From contig CAYPKG010000043.1 in assembly GCA_964411275.1 (NCBI GenBank), forward strand, positions 1-15,423: a stretch of DNA of 15,423 nt, in the 5' to 3' direction. Below the pieces are notes generated by a model. The model ran no database searches. It was not told the origin of the DNA and worked only from the letters and a program-made list of their open reading frames with translations. How positions within the stretch are numbered: the first letter of the stretch is position 1; each line of letters starts with the position of its first letter. Shown one piece after another: positions 1 through 6,863 of the stretch. The stretch is from CAYPKG01 sp964411275. GTDB taxonomy: Bacteria > Bacillota > Clostridia > Christensenellales > CAG-138. Position numbers and translations under genes: made by a program.

Positions 1-3
1 ATA

Positions 4-43
4 GTCAAGCCCGAGACAAATTTCTTTTTGTCTCGGGCTTGAC
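4..43. repeat. 17-bp perfect inverted repeat downstream of tRNA-Leu
   Basis: Arms at 4-20 and 27-43 are perfectly complementary over 17 bp around a 6-nt loop (TTTCTT). The hairpin lies just beyond the 3' end of the minus-strand tRNA-Leu and could end its transcript or mark a processing site. No clear U-run follows the stem on the minus strand, so it is not a textbook intrinsic terminator. The gene on the other side lies outside the window, so it could equally serve a plus-strand gene that ends before position 1. Confidence 0.6.
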
Positions 44-50
44 ATTTGGG

Positions 51-133
51 TGGTGCGGCTGGCGGGATTTGAACCCGCAAGGTTTCCCCGACGGATTTTA
101 AGTCCGTTGTGTATGCCGTTCCACCACAGCCAC
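51..133 (-). tRNA. tRNA-Leu (anticodon UAA)
   Basis: Read on the minus strand, the sequence folds as a class II tRNA of 83 nt. The acceptor stem GTGGCTG pairs with CAGCCGC (one U-G pair), followed by discriminator A and an encoded CCA at 53-51. The anticodon stem-loop is ACGGA-CTTAAAA-TCCGT, giving anticodon TAA. A short variable arm follows, and the T arm is GCGGG-TTCAAAT-CCCGC. It decodes UUA (and UUG by wobble). The gene is divergent from glnS and has its own promoter. Confidence 0.96.
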
Positions 134-143
134 GCACTCTATT

Positions 144-171
144 ATTTTACCATCCCTAAAACGAATGTCAA
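144..171 (-). promoter_or_regulatory. Promoter of tRNA-Leu
   Basis: On the minus strand a perfect TTGACA (171-166) is followed after 16 nt by TAAAAT (149-144). The likely transcription start lies a few bases before the mature tRNA 5' end at 133. This is a strong SigA-type promoter, as expected for a stable RNA. Confidence 0.75.
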
Positions 172-224
172 TGGCGCAGTATTTTGGAAAAAATCAATAT
201 TACGGATGCTTTGTTCCGGAAAGA

Positions 225-254
225 TTGACAAGCGCCCCTATTGTGCAGGATAAT
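225..254 (+). promoter_or_regulatory. Probable promoter of glnS-gltX
   Basis: A perfect TTGACA at 225-230 is followed after 18 nt by GATAAT at 249-254 (5 of 6 match to TATAAT). Transcription would start near 261, giving a leader of under 40 nt. That leader would begin with a small hairpin, TTGGGC-AACT-GCCCAA at 262-277. There is no room for a T-box leader, so charging-dependent control of this operon is not visible here. Confidence 0.6.
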
Positions 255-297
255 ATTACAATTGGGCAACTGCCCAAAAAAATAGGAAAAGAGGCGT

Positions 298-1947
298 ATG
301 GACATGGAAGAGCTGCAAAAATCCAGGAATTTTATAGAAGAGGCGATTGAGCAGGATATGCAGCAAAAGGAAAGCCGGGTGCAGACCCGTTTTCCGCCCG
401 AGCCCAACGGCTATCTGCATATTGGACACGCGAAAGCGCTCTACATCGACTTTACCATGGCGGAAAAGTACGGCGGCACCTGCAACCTTCGCTATGACGA
501 CACAAACCCCACAAAAGAGGATGAGGAGTATGTGGACGCCATCCAGGAGGACATCAAGTGGCTGGGCTTCCATTGGGACAATGTGTTTTACGGGTCGGAT
601 TATTTTGACACCTGCTATGAGCTTGCGGTAAAGCTCATCAAAAAAGGCGTTGCTTACGTGTGCGACCTGACAAAGGACGAGATGCGGGAATACCGTGGCA
701 CCCTGACAGAGCCTGGGCGCAACTCCCCCTGGCGGGACCGGTCTGTGGAGGAAAACCTCGCCCTGTTTGAGCGGATGAAAAACGGCGAATTCCCCGACGG
801 CTCCCGGACGCTCAGGGCGAAGATCGACATGGCCGCCGCCAACATCAATATGCGTGACCCCGCCATGTACCGGATTATCCACATGGCGCATCACCACACC
901 GGGGACAAATGGTGCATCTATCCCATGTACGATTTTGCCCACCCAATTCAAGACGCGATCGAGGGCGTGACCCATTCCCTGTGCTCTTTGGAATATGAGG
1001 CCCACCGCCCATTGTACGACTGGGTGATCGAGCAATGTGAGTTTGCGCATAAGCCCCGGCAGATCGAGTTCGCGCGGCTAAACCTCACTAACACAATCAT
1101 GAGCAAGCGCTATTTGCGGCGACTCGTGGAGGGGGGCTATGTGTCCGGCTGGGACGATCCCCGGATGCCTACCCTGTGCGGAATGCGCCGCCGCGGATAC
1201 ACGCCGGAAGCCATCAAGGATTTTCTGACCCGGGTGGGTGTGGCGAAGGCTGACTCTACCGTGGACACCGCCATGCTGGAGCATTGCGTCCGGGAGGATC
1301 TCAATGCACGCGTGCCCCGGATGATGGCGGTGCTGGATCCCATTAAGCTGGTGATTGAAAACTGGCCGGAGGACAAGCTTGAGGATATCCGGCTGGAAAA
1401 CCACCCCAATATTCCGGAGATGGGGCAACGCATCCTGCGCTTTGGCCGGGAAGTGTATATCGAGCGGGAGGATTTCATGATCGAGCCGCCCAAAAAATAC
1501 TTCCGCCTGAAGCCGGAGGGCGAGGTGCGCTTAAAGGGCGCGTACATCGTGAAGTGCCAGCGTTGGGAAACCGACGATGCGGGAAACATCACCACCGTCT
1601 ACTGCACCTATGACCCCGCGTCGCGTTCCGGCGAGTGCGGGCGCAAGGTGAAGGGCACTCTGCACTGGGTGGCGGCTGTGGACGCGGTGCCCGCTGAGGT
1701 TCGCTTGTACGAGCCGCTGATGACATCGGAAATCGCGGACAAAGAGGATTTCATCAACCAGCTCAACCCCAATTCCAAGCGGGTTTGCGCCGCGCTGGTG
1801 GAGCCTGGGCTTGCCGCGCAAAAGCCGGGGGATAAATCCCAGTTCATGCGCATGGGCTATTTCTGTGCCGATATTGACCACACCCCGGATCAGCCCGTGT
1901 TCAACCGCATTGTAGTGCTCAAGGACAGCTGGAAGCCCGGTAATTAA
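298..1947 (+). CDS. glnS: Glutaminyl-tRNA synthetase
   Basis: Class I aminoacyl-tRNA synthetase that joins glutamine to tRNA-Gln in the cytoplasm with ATP. At 549 residues it matches the usual length of bacterial GlnRS (about 550). The first signature is seen at residues 35-46 (EPNGYLHIGHAK, HIGH at 41-44) and the second as IMSKR at 267-271. The catalytic Rossmann core is followed by the beta-barrel anticodon-binding region of the GlnRS/eukaryotic-GluRS type. The start at 298 is preceded by AGGAAAAGAGG (284-294). An in-frame ATG at 304 is an alternative with better spacing from GAGG. It is the first gene of a two-gene operon with gltX. A genuine GlnRS suggests that this cell need not make Gln-tRNA through GatCAB, as many Gram-positive bacteria do. 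Confidence 0.96.
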   Translation: MDMEELQKSRNFIEEAIEQDMQQKESRVQTRFPPEPNGYLHIGHAKALYIDFTMAEKYGGTCNLRYDDTNPTKEDEEYVDAIQEDIKWLGFHWDNVFYGSDYFDTCYELAVKLIKKGVAYVCDLTKDEMREYRGTLTEPGRNSPWRDRSVEENLALFERMKNGEFPDGSRTLRAKIDMAAANINMRDPAMYRIIHMAHHHTGDKWCIYPMYDFAHPIQDAIEGVTHSLCSLEYEAHRPLYDWVIEQCEFAHKPRQIEFARLNLTNTIMSKRYLRRLVEGGYVSGWDDPRMPTLCGMRRRGYTPEAIKDFLTRVGVAKADSTVDTAMLEHCVREDLNARVPRMMAVLDPIKLVIENWPEDKLEDIRLENHPNIPEMGQRILRFGREVYIEREDFMIEPPKKYFRLKPEGEVRLKGAYIVKCQRWETDDAGNITTVYCTYDPASRSGECGRKVKGTLHWVAAVDAVPAEVRLYEPLMTSEIADKEDFINQLNPNSKRVCAALVEPGLAAQKPGDKSQFMRMGYFCADIDHTPDQPVFNRIVVLKDSWKPGN

Positions 1948-1966
1948 AAGAAACAGGAGAAGCAGT

Positions 1967-3421
1967 ATGACCAGCATTCGCACGCGCTTTGCGCCAAGCC
2001 CCACGGGATATATGCATATTGGAAATCTGAGAAGCGCCCTGTATGCCTACCTGTTCGCAAGAAAGCAGGGGGGCGCCTTCCTCCTGCGGCTGGAGGACAC
2101 GGATCAGGAGCGGTTTGTGGAGGGCGCAACCGAGATCATATACGACACATTGAAAAGCGTCGGCATGAACTGGGACGAGGGCCCGGACGTCGGGGGCGAA
2201 TACGGCCCCTATGTCCAGAGTGAGCGGAAGCCTTTGTACATGCCCTATGCACAACGGCTGATTGATACTGGTCATGCCTACCGCTGCTTCTGCACGAAGG
2301 AGGAGCTGGAAAATCGCCGGCAGGAGGCCGCCGCCCGGGGGGAAATATTCAAGTATGACAAGCACTGCCTCCGCCTGAGCGAGGCGGAAATTCAGGAGAA
2401 GCTCAGCGCGAATACCCCCTGCGTGATCCGCCAGAACGTGCCGTTGACGGGACAGACCACGTTTTCAGACCTGCTGTTTGGGGACATCACAGTGGACAAT
2501 GATACACTGGACGACAACGTGCTGATCAAGGCGGACGGCATGCCCACCTACAACTTTGCCAACGTCATAGACGACCATTTGATGGCCATCTCCCACGTGA
2601 TGCGGGGCATGGAATATCTAAGCTCTACACCGAAATACAATTTGCTGTATCAGGCGTTCGGCTGGGATATTCCCGCCTATATCCATATGCCCCCTATCAT
2701 GAAGGACGCCCAGCACAAGCTTTCCAAGCGTACAGGCGACGCCTCGTTTCAGGATCTGATCGCCGAGGGTTATTTGAAGGAAGCGGTGCTCAATTACATC
2801 GCGCTTTTGGGCTGGAACCCCGGGGACGAGCGGGAGAAGTTCACGCTGCCGGAGCTAATCGAGGCCTTTGATATTTCCGGCATGAGCAAGTCCCCCGCGA
2901 TATTCGACAAGGCGAAGCTGACCTGGCTGAATTTTGAGTATGTCCGGGCCATGACCGACGAGGAGTTTACCGCCCACGCTATGCCCTATTATGCTGCGGC
3001 GGGTGTACAGGACATGGATCACGGCATCCTCGCCCGGATACTAAAGCCCAGGGTGGAGGTATTTACCCAGATCACCGGCATGGTGGATTTTCTTGCCGCA
3101 TTGGACGAGGGGTATGAGATTGAACTTTTTACCAACAAGAAATCAAAGACCAACCCCGCTGTTTCCCGGGATGTCCTGGACCTCGCCATCCCCTTTTTGG
3201 AGAACTTGCCCCAGTGGTCGCAGGAAGCCTTACACGGTGGGCTGATTGGCCTTGCGGCGGAGCAGGGCATGAAAAACGGCACCCTGCTTTGGCCGGTGCG
3301 CATCGCTATGGCGGGGAAGACCGTGACCCCAGGCGGGGCTATCGAGATCGCGTTGCTGCTGGGCAGGGAGGAGAGCCTAAGAAGGCTTAAGGCGGGCCGG
3401 GAGAAGCTCGTGGGCGCGTGA
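1967..3421 (+). CDS. gltX: Glutamyl-tRNA synthetase
   Basis: Class I synthetase that charges tRNA-Glu with glutamate. It has 484 residues, the normal bacterial length. Visible signatures are RFAPSPTGYMHIGN near the N-terminus (HIGH-type motif at 17-20), a Cys-x-Cys pair at C107/C109 in a zinc-binding-like insert with a later Cys in YDKHC, and KLSKRTGD (KMSKS-type motif at 251-255). The C-terminal half is the helical anticodon-binding region of bacterial GluRS. The gene starts 19 nt after glnS with a good AGGAGA Shine-Dalgarno (1955-1960), so the two synthetases are almost certainly co-transcribed. It converges with the antiporter gene, with only 30 nt between the stops and no clear terminator. 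Confidence 0.96.
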   Translation: MTSIRTRFAPSPTGYMHIGNLRSALYAYLFARKQGGAFLLRLEDTDQERFVEGATEIIYDTLKSVGMNWDEGPDVGGEYGPYVQSERKPLYMPYAQRLIDTGHAYRCFCTKEELENRRQEAAARGEIFKYDKHCLRLSEAEIQEKLSANTPCVIRQNVPLTGQTTFSDLLFGDITVDNDTLDDNVLIKADGMPTYNFANVIDDHLMAISHVMRGMEYLSSTPKYNLLYQAFGWDIPAYIHMPPIMKDAQHKLSKRTGDASFQDLIAEGYLKEAVLNYIALLGWNPGDEREKFTLPELIEAFDISGMSKSPAIFDKAKLTWLNFEYVRAMTDEEFTAHAMPYYAAAGVQDMDHGILARILKPRVEVFTQITGMVDFLAALDEGYEIELFTNKKSKTNPAVSRDVLDLAIPFLENLPQWSQEALHGGLIGLAAEQGMKNGTLLWPVRIAMAGKTVTPGGAIEIALLLGREESLRRLKAGREKLVGA

Positions 3422-3451
3422 CAGGTGTTGCAATCCTAAAACCTAAGGGCA

Positions 3452-4378
3452 TCAAAACAAATACGCCATATATGCCCCATACATCAATAGCAACACAAAC
3501 CCCTGCCAGCGCCGGATGCGTTTTTGAAACAGCGTTGGCAGGCAAAGGACACACATAACCGCCAGCATCACAGGCAAATCAATTTTCAGAACCGTTTGGG
3601 GGAAATACAGCGGCAAAATGGTGGCGGACACGCCGCTGACCAGCAGCAGATTGAGTGTGTTCGCCCCCAGTATATTCCCAATGGACAGCGCCCCATGTCC
3701 TTTTATGAGGGCGCTAAGCGCCGTCATAAGCTCCGGAAGCGACGTGCCAAGGGCGATGAGGGACAGCGAGATCACCCGTTCCGGAACGCCAATGAGCCTT
3801 GCCAGAGCCGGGCCGTTGTTGACCAGCAAATGTGCGCCCCCGTACAAAAACGCCCCTTCCAGCAGCAGCAAAAGCGCATCCCTAAGCAACTTGCCGCTGT
3901 ACGCACCGTTTTCCGGCTTTGCCAAAGTCCCCTGTCCAAAGGTGGTCATCGTATAAAACACGAACAAGCAAATAAACAGCAGGCCGCTCCACCGGGGCAG
4001 CTGCTTGAAAATCAACGCCAGAGAGCAATAGAAAATGGCGTACGCAAACCAGCGCCTTGTTCCCTTCATAAACGCCGGATAATCGATGGGCGAGGGGCGG
4101 ATTGCCTGGCACATCCCGGCGATGAGGGCGGTGTTGCAGATGACGGAGCCTACCGCGTTTCCAAGGGCCATGTCACCATGGCCGTGAAACGCGGCGGTGG
4201 CGGAAAACATCACCTCCGGAAGCGTTGTGCCAATGCTAACCAGCGTTGCACCGATGGCCATTTCCGGCACCCGCAGCGTCTTTGCCAGCCGCACGGCAGT
4301 GTCCACAAACAGATTGCTTCCCAGCACCAGCAATATCAACCCCGCCCCGAAAAACAGGGCTGCGTGTAAAGGGGTCAT
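3452..4378 (-). CDS. CaCA-family Na+/Ca2+ (or H+/Ca2+) antiporter
   Basis: Integral membrane cation/Ca2+ exchanger of 308 residues, close to the length of the YrbG-type bacterial members. Both diagnostic alpha repeats are visible: GTTLPE at 50-55 with GNAVGS at 73-78, and GTSLPE at 211-216 with GNILGAN at 234-240. The acidic residues in these repeats bind Ca2+ in the family. About ten hydrophobic segments surround a short polar loop near residue 155. The start is backed by GGGAGGT (4390-4384) 5 nt upstream. The sequence does not settle the coupling ion. It stands alone between gltX and the LCP gene, and the LCP terminator just upstream separates it from that gene, so it is likely its own unit. 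Confidence 0.9.
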   Translation of the reverse strand: MTPLHAALFFGAGLILLVLGSNLFVDTAVRLAKTLRVPEMAIGATLVSIGTTLPEVMFSATAAFHGHGDMALGNAVGSVICNTALIAGMCQAIRPSPIDYPAFMKGTRRWFAYAIFYCSLALIFKQLPRWSGLLFICLFVFYTMTTFGQGTLAKPENGAYSGKLLRDALLLLLEGAFLYGGAHLLVNNGPALARLIGVPERVISLSLIALGTSLPELMTALSALIKGHGALSIGNILGANTLNLLLVSGVSATILPLYFPQTVLKIDLPVMLAVMCVLCLPTLFQKRIRRWQGFVLLLMYGAYMAYLF

Positions 4379-4436
4379 GCCGCACCTCCCGCATCAATGT
4401 TTAAGACACTATATGTGCGACTTCAATAGGACATGC

Positions 4437-4467
4437 AAAAAAGGCCATAGCTTGTTATGCTATAGCC
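4437..4467 (-). terminator. Intrinsic terminator of the LCP gene
   Basis: On the minus strand, GGCTATAGC (4467-4459), loop ATAACAA, and GCTATGGCC (4451-4443, one G-U pair) are followed by six T (4442-4437). It starts 18 nt beyond the stop codon of the LCP gene. Confidence 0.85.
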
Positions 4468-4485
4468 CCTTCGAAATCGTATGAA

Positions 4486-6126
4486 CTAGTCCTCGTCCTC
4501 TTCCTGCACTTCCCCGTCAATCTCGGGGGTTGGGGAAGGAGACGGGTCGGGGTTTGGCGTTTCTCCACCATCTATCGCCGGAGACGCGGACGGGAGAACC
4601 ACAGCGTTTGCAGTTGGCGCGGTATCCGGCAGTAGGTTATAAAACGCGGCCGGCACATCCTTTTTCGTGACATGCTCCTTACTGATACCGTATTTGAGGC
4701 AGAGGGTATACATCTGCTGGTTCAATGCAGTGAGCGCCGTATCGATGGCGGCTTGGTCCAGTCCCTCGTCCAGGATGGCCTCGATCTGCTCCTCGGTTGC
4801 GGTGGCGGGGGCCTTTCGCTGCGCCGCGTCTGCGGCCTCTTTCAGCGCCGCTAACAGCATCGTTACCTCTTCCGGCGGGTTTTCATACGCGCCGGTGGCA
4901 TCCACAGGCAGGGACAGGAGATTGAGCAGGTTTTCCGCGCCGCTGACATAGCTCATGGCTTCCGAGGCGGCCTTGTCCCCCCGGACGTACTTCAAATCAT
5001 ACCGGGGATTGGTCTTGATCTCGATGCCGAACACCTCTTTGACAAGGGCCTTCAGCTTATCGTTTCTTAAGACATAGAAGGAGGCGTTGTACACGTCGTT
5101 GACATACTCCCCCTCCAGCGTCCGGCGGTTGAGGTCGTCCATATTGAGGTTCAGGGCAAACACAGCCATGGCCGCAATCTGCTCGCTGTTGAGGTTTGTA
5201 TAGATCTTGTCCTGCACCGAGGCGTAAATTTTCGGAATATTGACCAGCTGGTTTTTTGATTTCAGCTGTTCAAATATGGCAAACAACATCCGCTGCTGCC
5301 GGTCGGCACGGCCCACGTCGGAGTTCGCGCCCTTGCTGTTTGTGCCCGTAATGCCCTTTCTTGCCCGGCAATAATCCAGCACCTGCTGCCCGTCCAGATG
5401 CTGAAAGCCTTCCTCCAGCACCCGTCCGTTCAAGGAAATGCGCACGTCCACGTCGTAATCCACGCCGCCCATGGCGTCTACTACGGCCTTCAGCCCGGAC
5501 ATATCCACCCCTGCGTAATAATCGATGGGTACGCCCAGAAGCCCCCCTACCGTTTGCATGGCATATGTGAAACCGTCTTTTTCGGCGCTGCCGCCTTTTG
5601 CGAACGCGGCGTTGATTTTCCAGCGGCCTTTTGTGTTGTAGATGGGGGCATAGGTATCCCGGGGCACAGAAATCAGATACACCTCATGGGTGCTGAAATC
5701 AACCGTCATCAGCATAAGCACGTCGGAACGGTAATTGTTTTTTTCGTCCCGATACATCGCGCTGTCCTCATCCTCCCGCTCCGGGCTTTGGTCCCAGCCC
5801 AGCATGAGGATGTTGACCCGGTTTTCCATAAAGCTCATGTCCGCCTGCTCACGAAGCGCCTCCTCCTCGAGACGCAACAGCTCCTCCGGCGACAGTGTAG
5901 GCGTAGGCGTAGGCGACGCGCCAGGATCGTCCCGCAGGGCTGCCGTAGGCGTGGGCGAGGTGGCGGGTTTGGGGGTTTCAAACGCGCTCATGGGATTAAG
6001 AAACATCACGTATACATACCGCGCGGCAACCAAAAGCGCCGCCACAGCAATCAATATCAGCAGCCACGCCCACCAGGCCAGCTTTTTTTTATTCCTTTTT
6101 CCCGTTGTACGGGATTGTTCGCTCAT
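4486..6126 (-). CDS. LytR-CpsA-Psr (LCP) family cell-wall polymer ligase
   Basis: LCP proteins attach teichoic acids or capsular polymers from a lipid carrier to peptidoglycan on the outer face of the membrane. The 546-residue protein has a short basic cytoplasmic start, one membrane anchor (about 16-40) and a TPTPT/SPTPT-rich linker (about 52-80). The LCP domain spans about 103-330. Typical residues are seen in it: RSDVLML (R133, D135), SVPRDTY (153-159), a GGVDYDVDV stretch, LDGQQVLDYCRARK, and VGRADRQQRML (271-281). These include the arginines that bind the polyprenyl phosphate head group in the family. Unusual for the family is a helical C-terminal extension (about 380-500) and a final Pro/Ser/Thr plus acidic tail (EVQEEDED). 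The start has AGAAGG 8 nt upstream. It is a single-gene unit by its own terminator. Confidence 0.93.
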   Translation of the reverse strand: MSEQSRTTGKRNKKKLAWWAWLLILIAVAALLVAARYVYVMFLNPMSAFETPKPATSPTPTAALRDDPGASPTPTPTLSPEELLRLEEEALREQADMSFMENRVNILMLGWDQSPEREDEDSAMYRDEKNNYRSDVLMLMTVDFSTHEVYLISVPRDTYAPIYNTKGRWKINAAFAKGGSAEKDGFTYAMQTVGGLLGVPIDYYAGVDMSGLKAVVDAMGGVDYDVDVRISLNGRVLEEGFQHLDGQQVLDYCRARKGITGTNSKGANSDVGRADRQQRMLFAIFEQLKSKNQLVNIPKIYASVQDKIYTNLNSEQIAAMAVFALNLNMDDLNRRTLEGEYVNDVYNASFYVLRNDKLKALVKEVFGIEIKTNPRYDLKYVRGDKAASEAMSYVSGAENLLNLLSLPVDATGAYENPPEEVTMLLAALKEAADAAQRKAPATATEEQIEAILDEGLDQAAIDTALTALNQQMYTLCLKYGISKEHVTKKDVPAAFYNLLPDTAPTANAVVLPSASPAIDGGETPNPDPSPSPTPEIDGEVQEEDED

Positions 6127-6158
6127 GTAAACAGCCTTCTTTCCCTAGGATCATATCT

Positions 6159-6187
6159 AGTATGCCACAGTTTATCATATTGTTCAT
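6159..6187 (-). promoter_or_regulatory. Weak candidate promoter of the LCP gene
   Basis: On the minus strand ATGAAC (6187-6182) is separated by 17 nt from CATACT (6164-6159). This would give a leader of about 25 nt before the LCP start. The hexamers match the consensus only in part. Confidence 0.3.
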
Positions 6188-6239
6188 TAGTTTTAGAAAA
6201 AATTCATAAAAAAGCACCTACGGGATTTGCGGGGGTTCA

Positions 6240-6413
6240 GGAGTGTTGGCGCCAGGGGGATTGGTTCCAGGGGAAAACGATAATCCTTTTTTGGGCATTT
6301 GTTTAGGCATGCAGATGGCGGTGGAGGAATATGCTAGAAATGTCGTTAGTTGGGAGCATGCCAACTCTTCGAAGGTGGATTTGGCCACAACCCAACCGAT
6401 GCGAACCGGTTAG
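6240..6413 (+). pseudogene. pyrG: Fragment of CTP synthase (glutamine amidotransferase domain)
   Basis: An open frame without a start reads GVLAPGG, then NPFLGICLGMQMAVEEYARN, then WEHANSSKVDLATTQP before TAG at 6411. In intact CTP synthase the corresponding blocks are GILVPGG, IPFLGICLGMQ-AV-E-ARN and ANS-EFDP-TPHPV, in the class I glutaminase domain. The nucleophile elbow CLG with its Cys is kept. About 20 residues that normally lie between the PGG and PFLGI blocks are mostly missing (an internal deletion), and everything before and after this piece is absent. It is therefore a remnant. The family assignment is from recalled conserved blocks, not from a search. Confidence 0.75.
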
Positions 6414-6454
6414 CGTCCATCCCGTATTCCAGGGATTTATTTTGGCGGCGCGCC

Positions 6455-6781
6455 GCGTTGACTTTTGTTTGTTATGGTAATATACTGACAATCGACAACG
6501 CAAGAAAAGCATGCACCAGCGGACAGCGCATCATTCTTCGCGCTTATGAGAGTACAATAGAAGTAGTCGATACCGGAGAGGGTATCTCTCAAGATGAAAT
6601 CGAGTATATTGCGGAACCCTTTTATATGGTGGATCGCTCCCGAAGCAAAAAGCGCGGCGGCGCCGGACTTGGACTGGCTCTCGTCGGACAGATTGTTAAG
6701 GCGCACTGCGCCCGTATGACAATAGAAAGCACATTAGGGCAAGGAACCACCATACGATTAATCTTTGAAGAAACGCAATGA
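6455..6781 (+). pseudogene. Truncated sensor histidine kinase (HATPase domain only)
   Basis: This is the C-terminal ATP-binding domain of a two-component histidine kinase. The N box is at NILTIDNARKAC (from 6479), the G1 box at VVDTGEGI (from about 6563), the F-box region at EPFYMVDRSRSKK, and the G2 box at GGAGLGLAL (from 6656), followed by IESTLGQGTTIRLIF. The sensor, HAMP and His-phosphoacceptor (DHp) parts are absent. The frame can be extended upstream to a TTG near 6350, but that part merely reads the pyrG fragment in another frame, and no ribosome binding site precedes it. The ATP-binding boxes are intact, so a short protein cannot be fully excluded. Its position before a DUF6034-like lipoprotein suggests an original kinase-lipoprotein pairing. 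Confidence 0.8.
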
Positions 6782-6802
6782 AAACAAAACGATAACAGTT
6801 TG

Positions 6803-6828
6803 GGAACCTTTTTTTGCGTGACCTGTAC
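6803..6828 (+). promoter_or_regulatory. Candidate ECF-sigma-type promoter for the DUF6034-like lipoprotein
   Basis: GGAACC at 6803-6808, followed by a T-run, is separated by 15 nt from TGTAC at 6824-6828. The GGAAC-type -35 element and the spacing resemble ECF sigma promoters of the kind used for envelope stress genes. No good TTGACA/TATAAT pair is seen in the same interval. The site lies 36-61 nt before the lipoprotein start. No ECF sigma gene is in this window. Confidence 0.35.
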
Positions 6829-6863
6829 TAAAATGTCCATATACAAAGAAAGGTGAAAAGGCT

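Noticed and set aside
231..297. T-box riboswitch before glnS
   Set aside because: The leader from the likely start is under 40 nt and has no T-box or specifier stem.
256..1050. Long antisense open frame inside glnS
   Set aside because: It is a shadow of a GC-rich gene; the plus strand has unmistakable GlnRS motifs throughout.
3524..4369. Long plus-strand open frame over the antiporter gene
   Set aside because: The product is Gln/Arg/His-rich without motifs; the minus strand encodes both CaCA alpha repeats.
5398..6306. Plus-strand open frame over the LCP gene
   Set aside because: It is antisense to the LCP catalytic domain and has no family signature.
6350..6781. Intact 143-residue gene starting at TTG 6350
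   Set aside because: The first ~35 codons read the pyrG fragment out of frame and no ribosome binding site is present; only the HATPase part is genuine.
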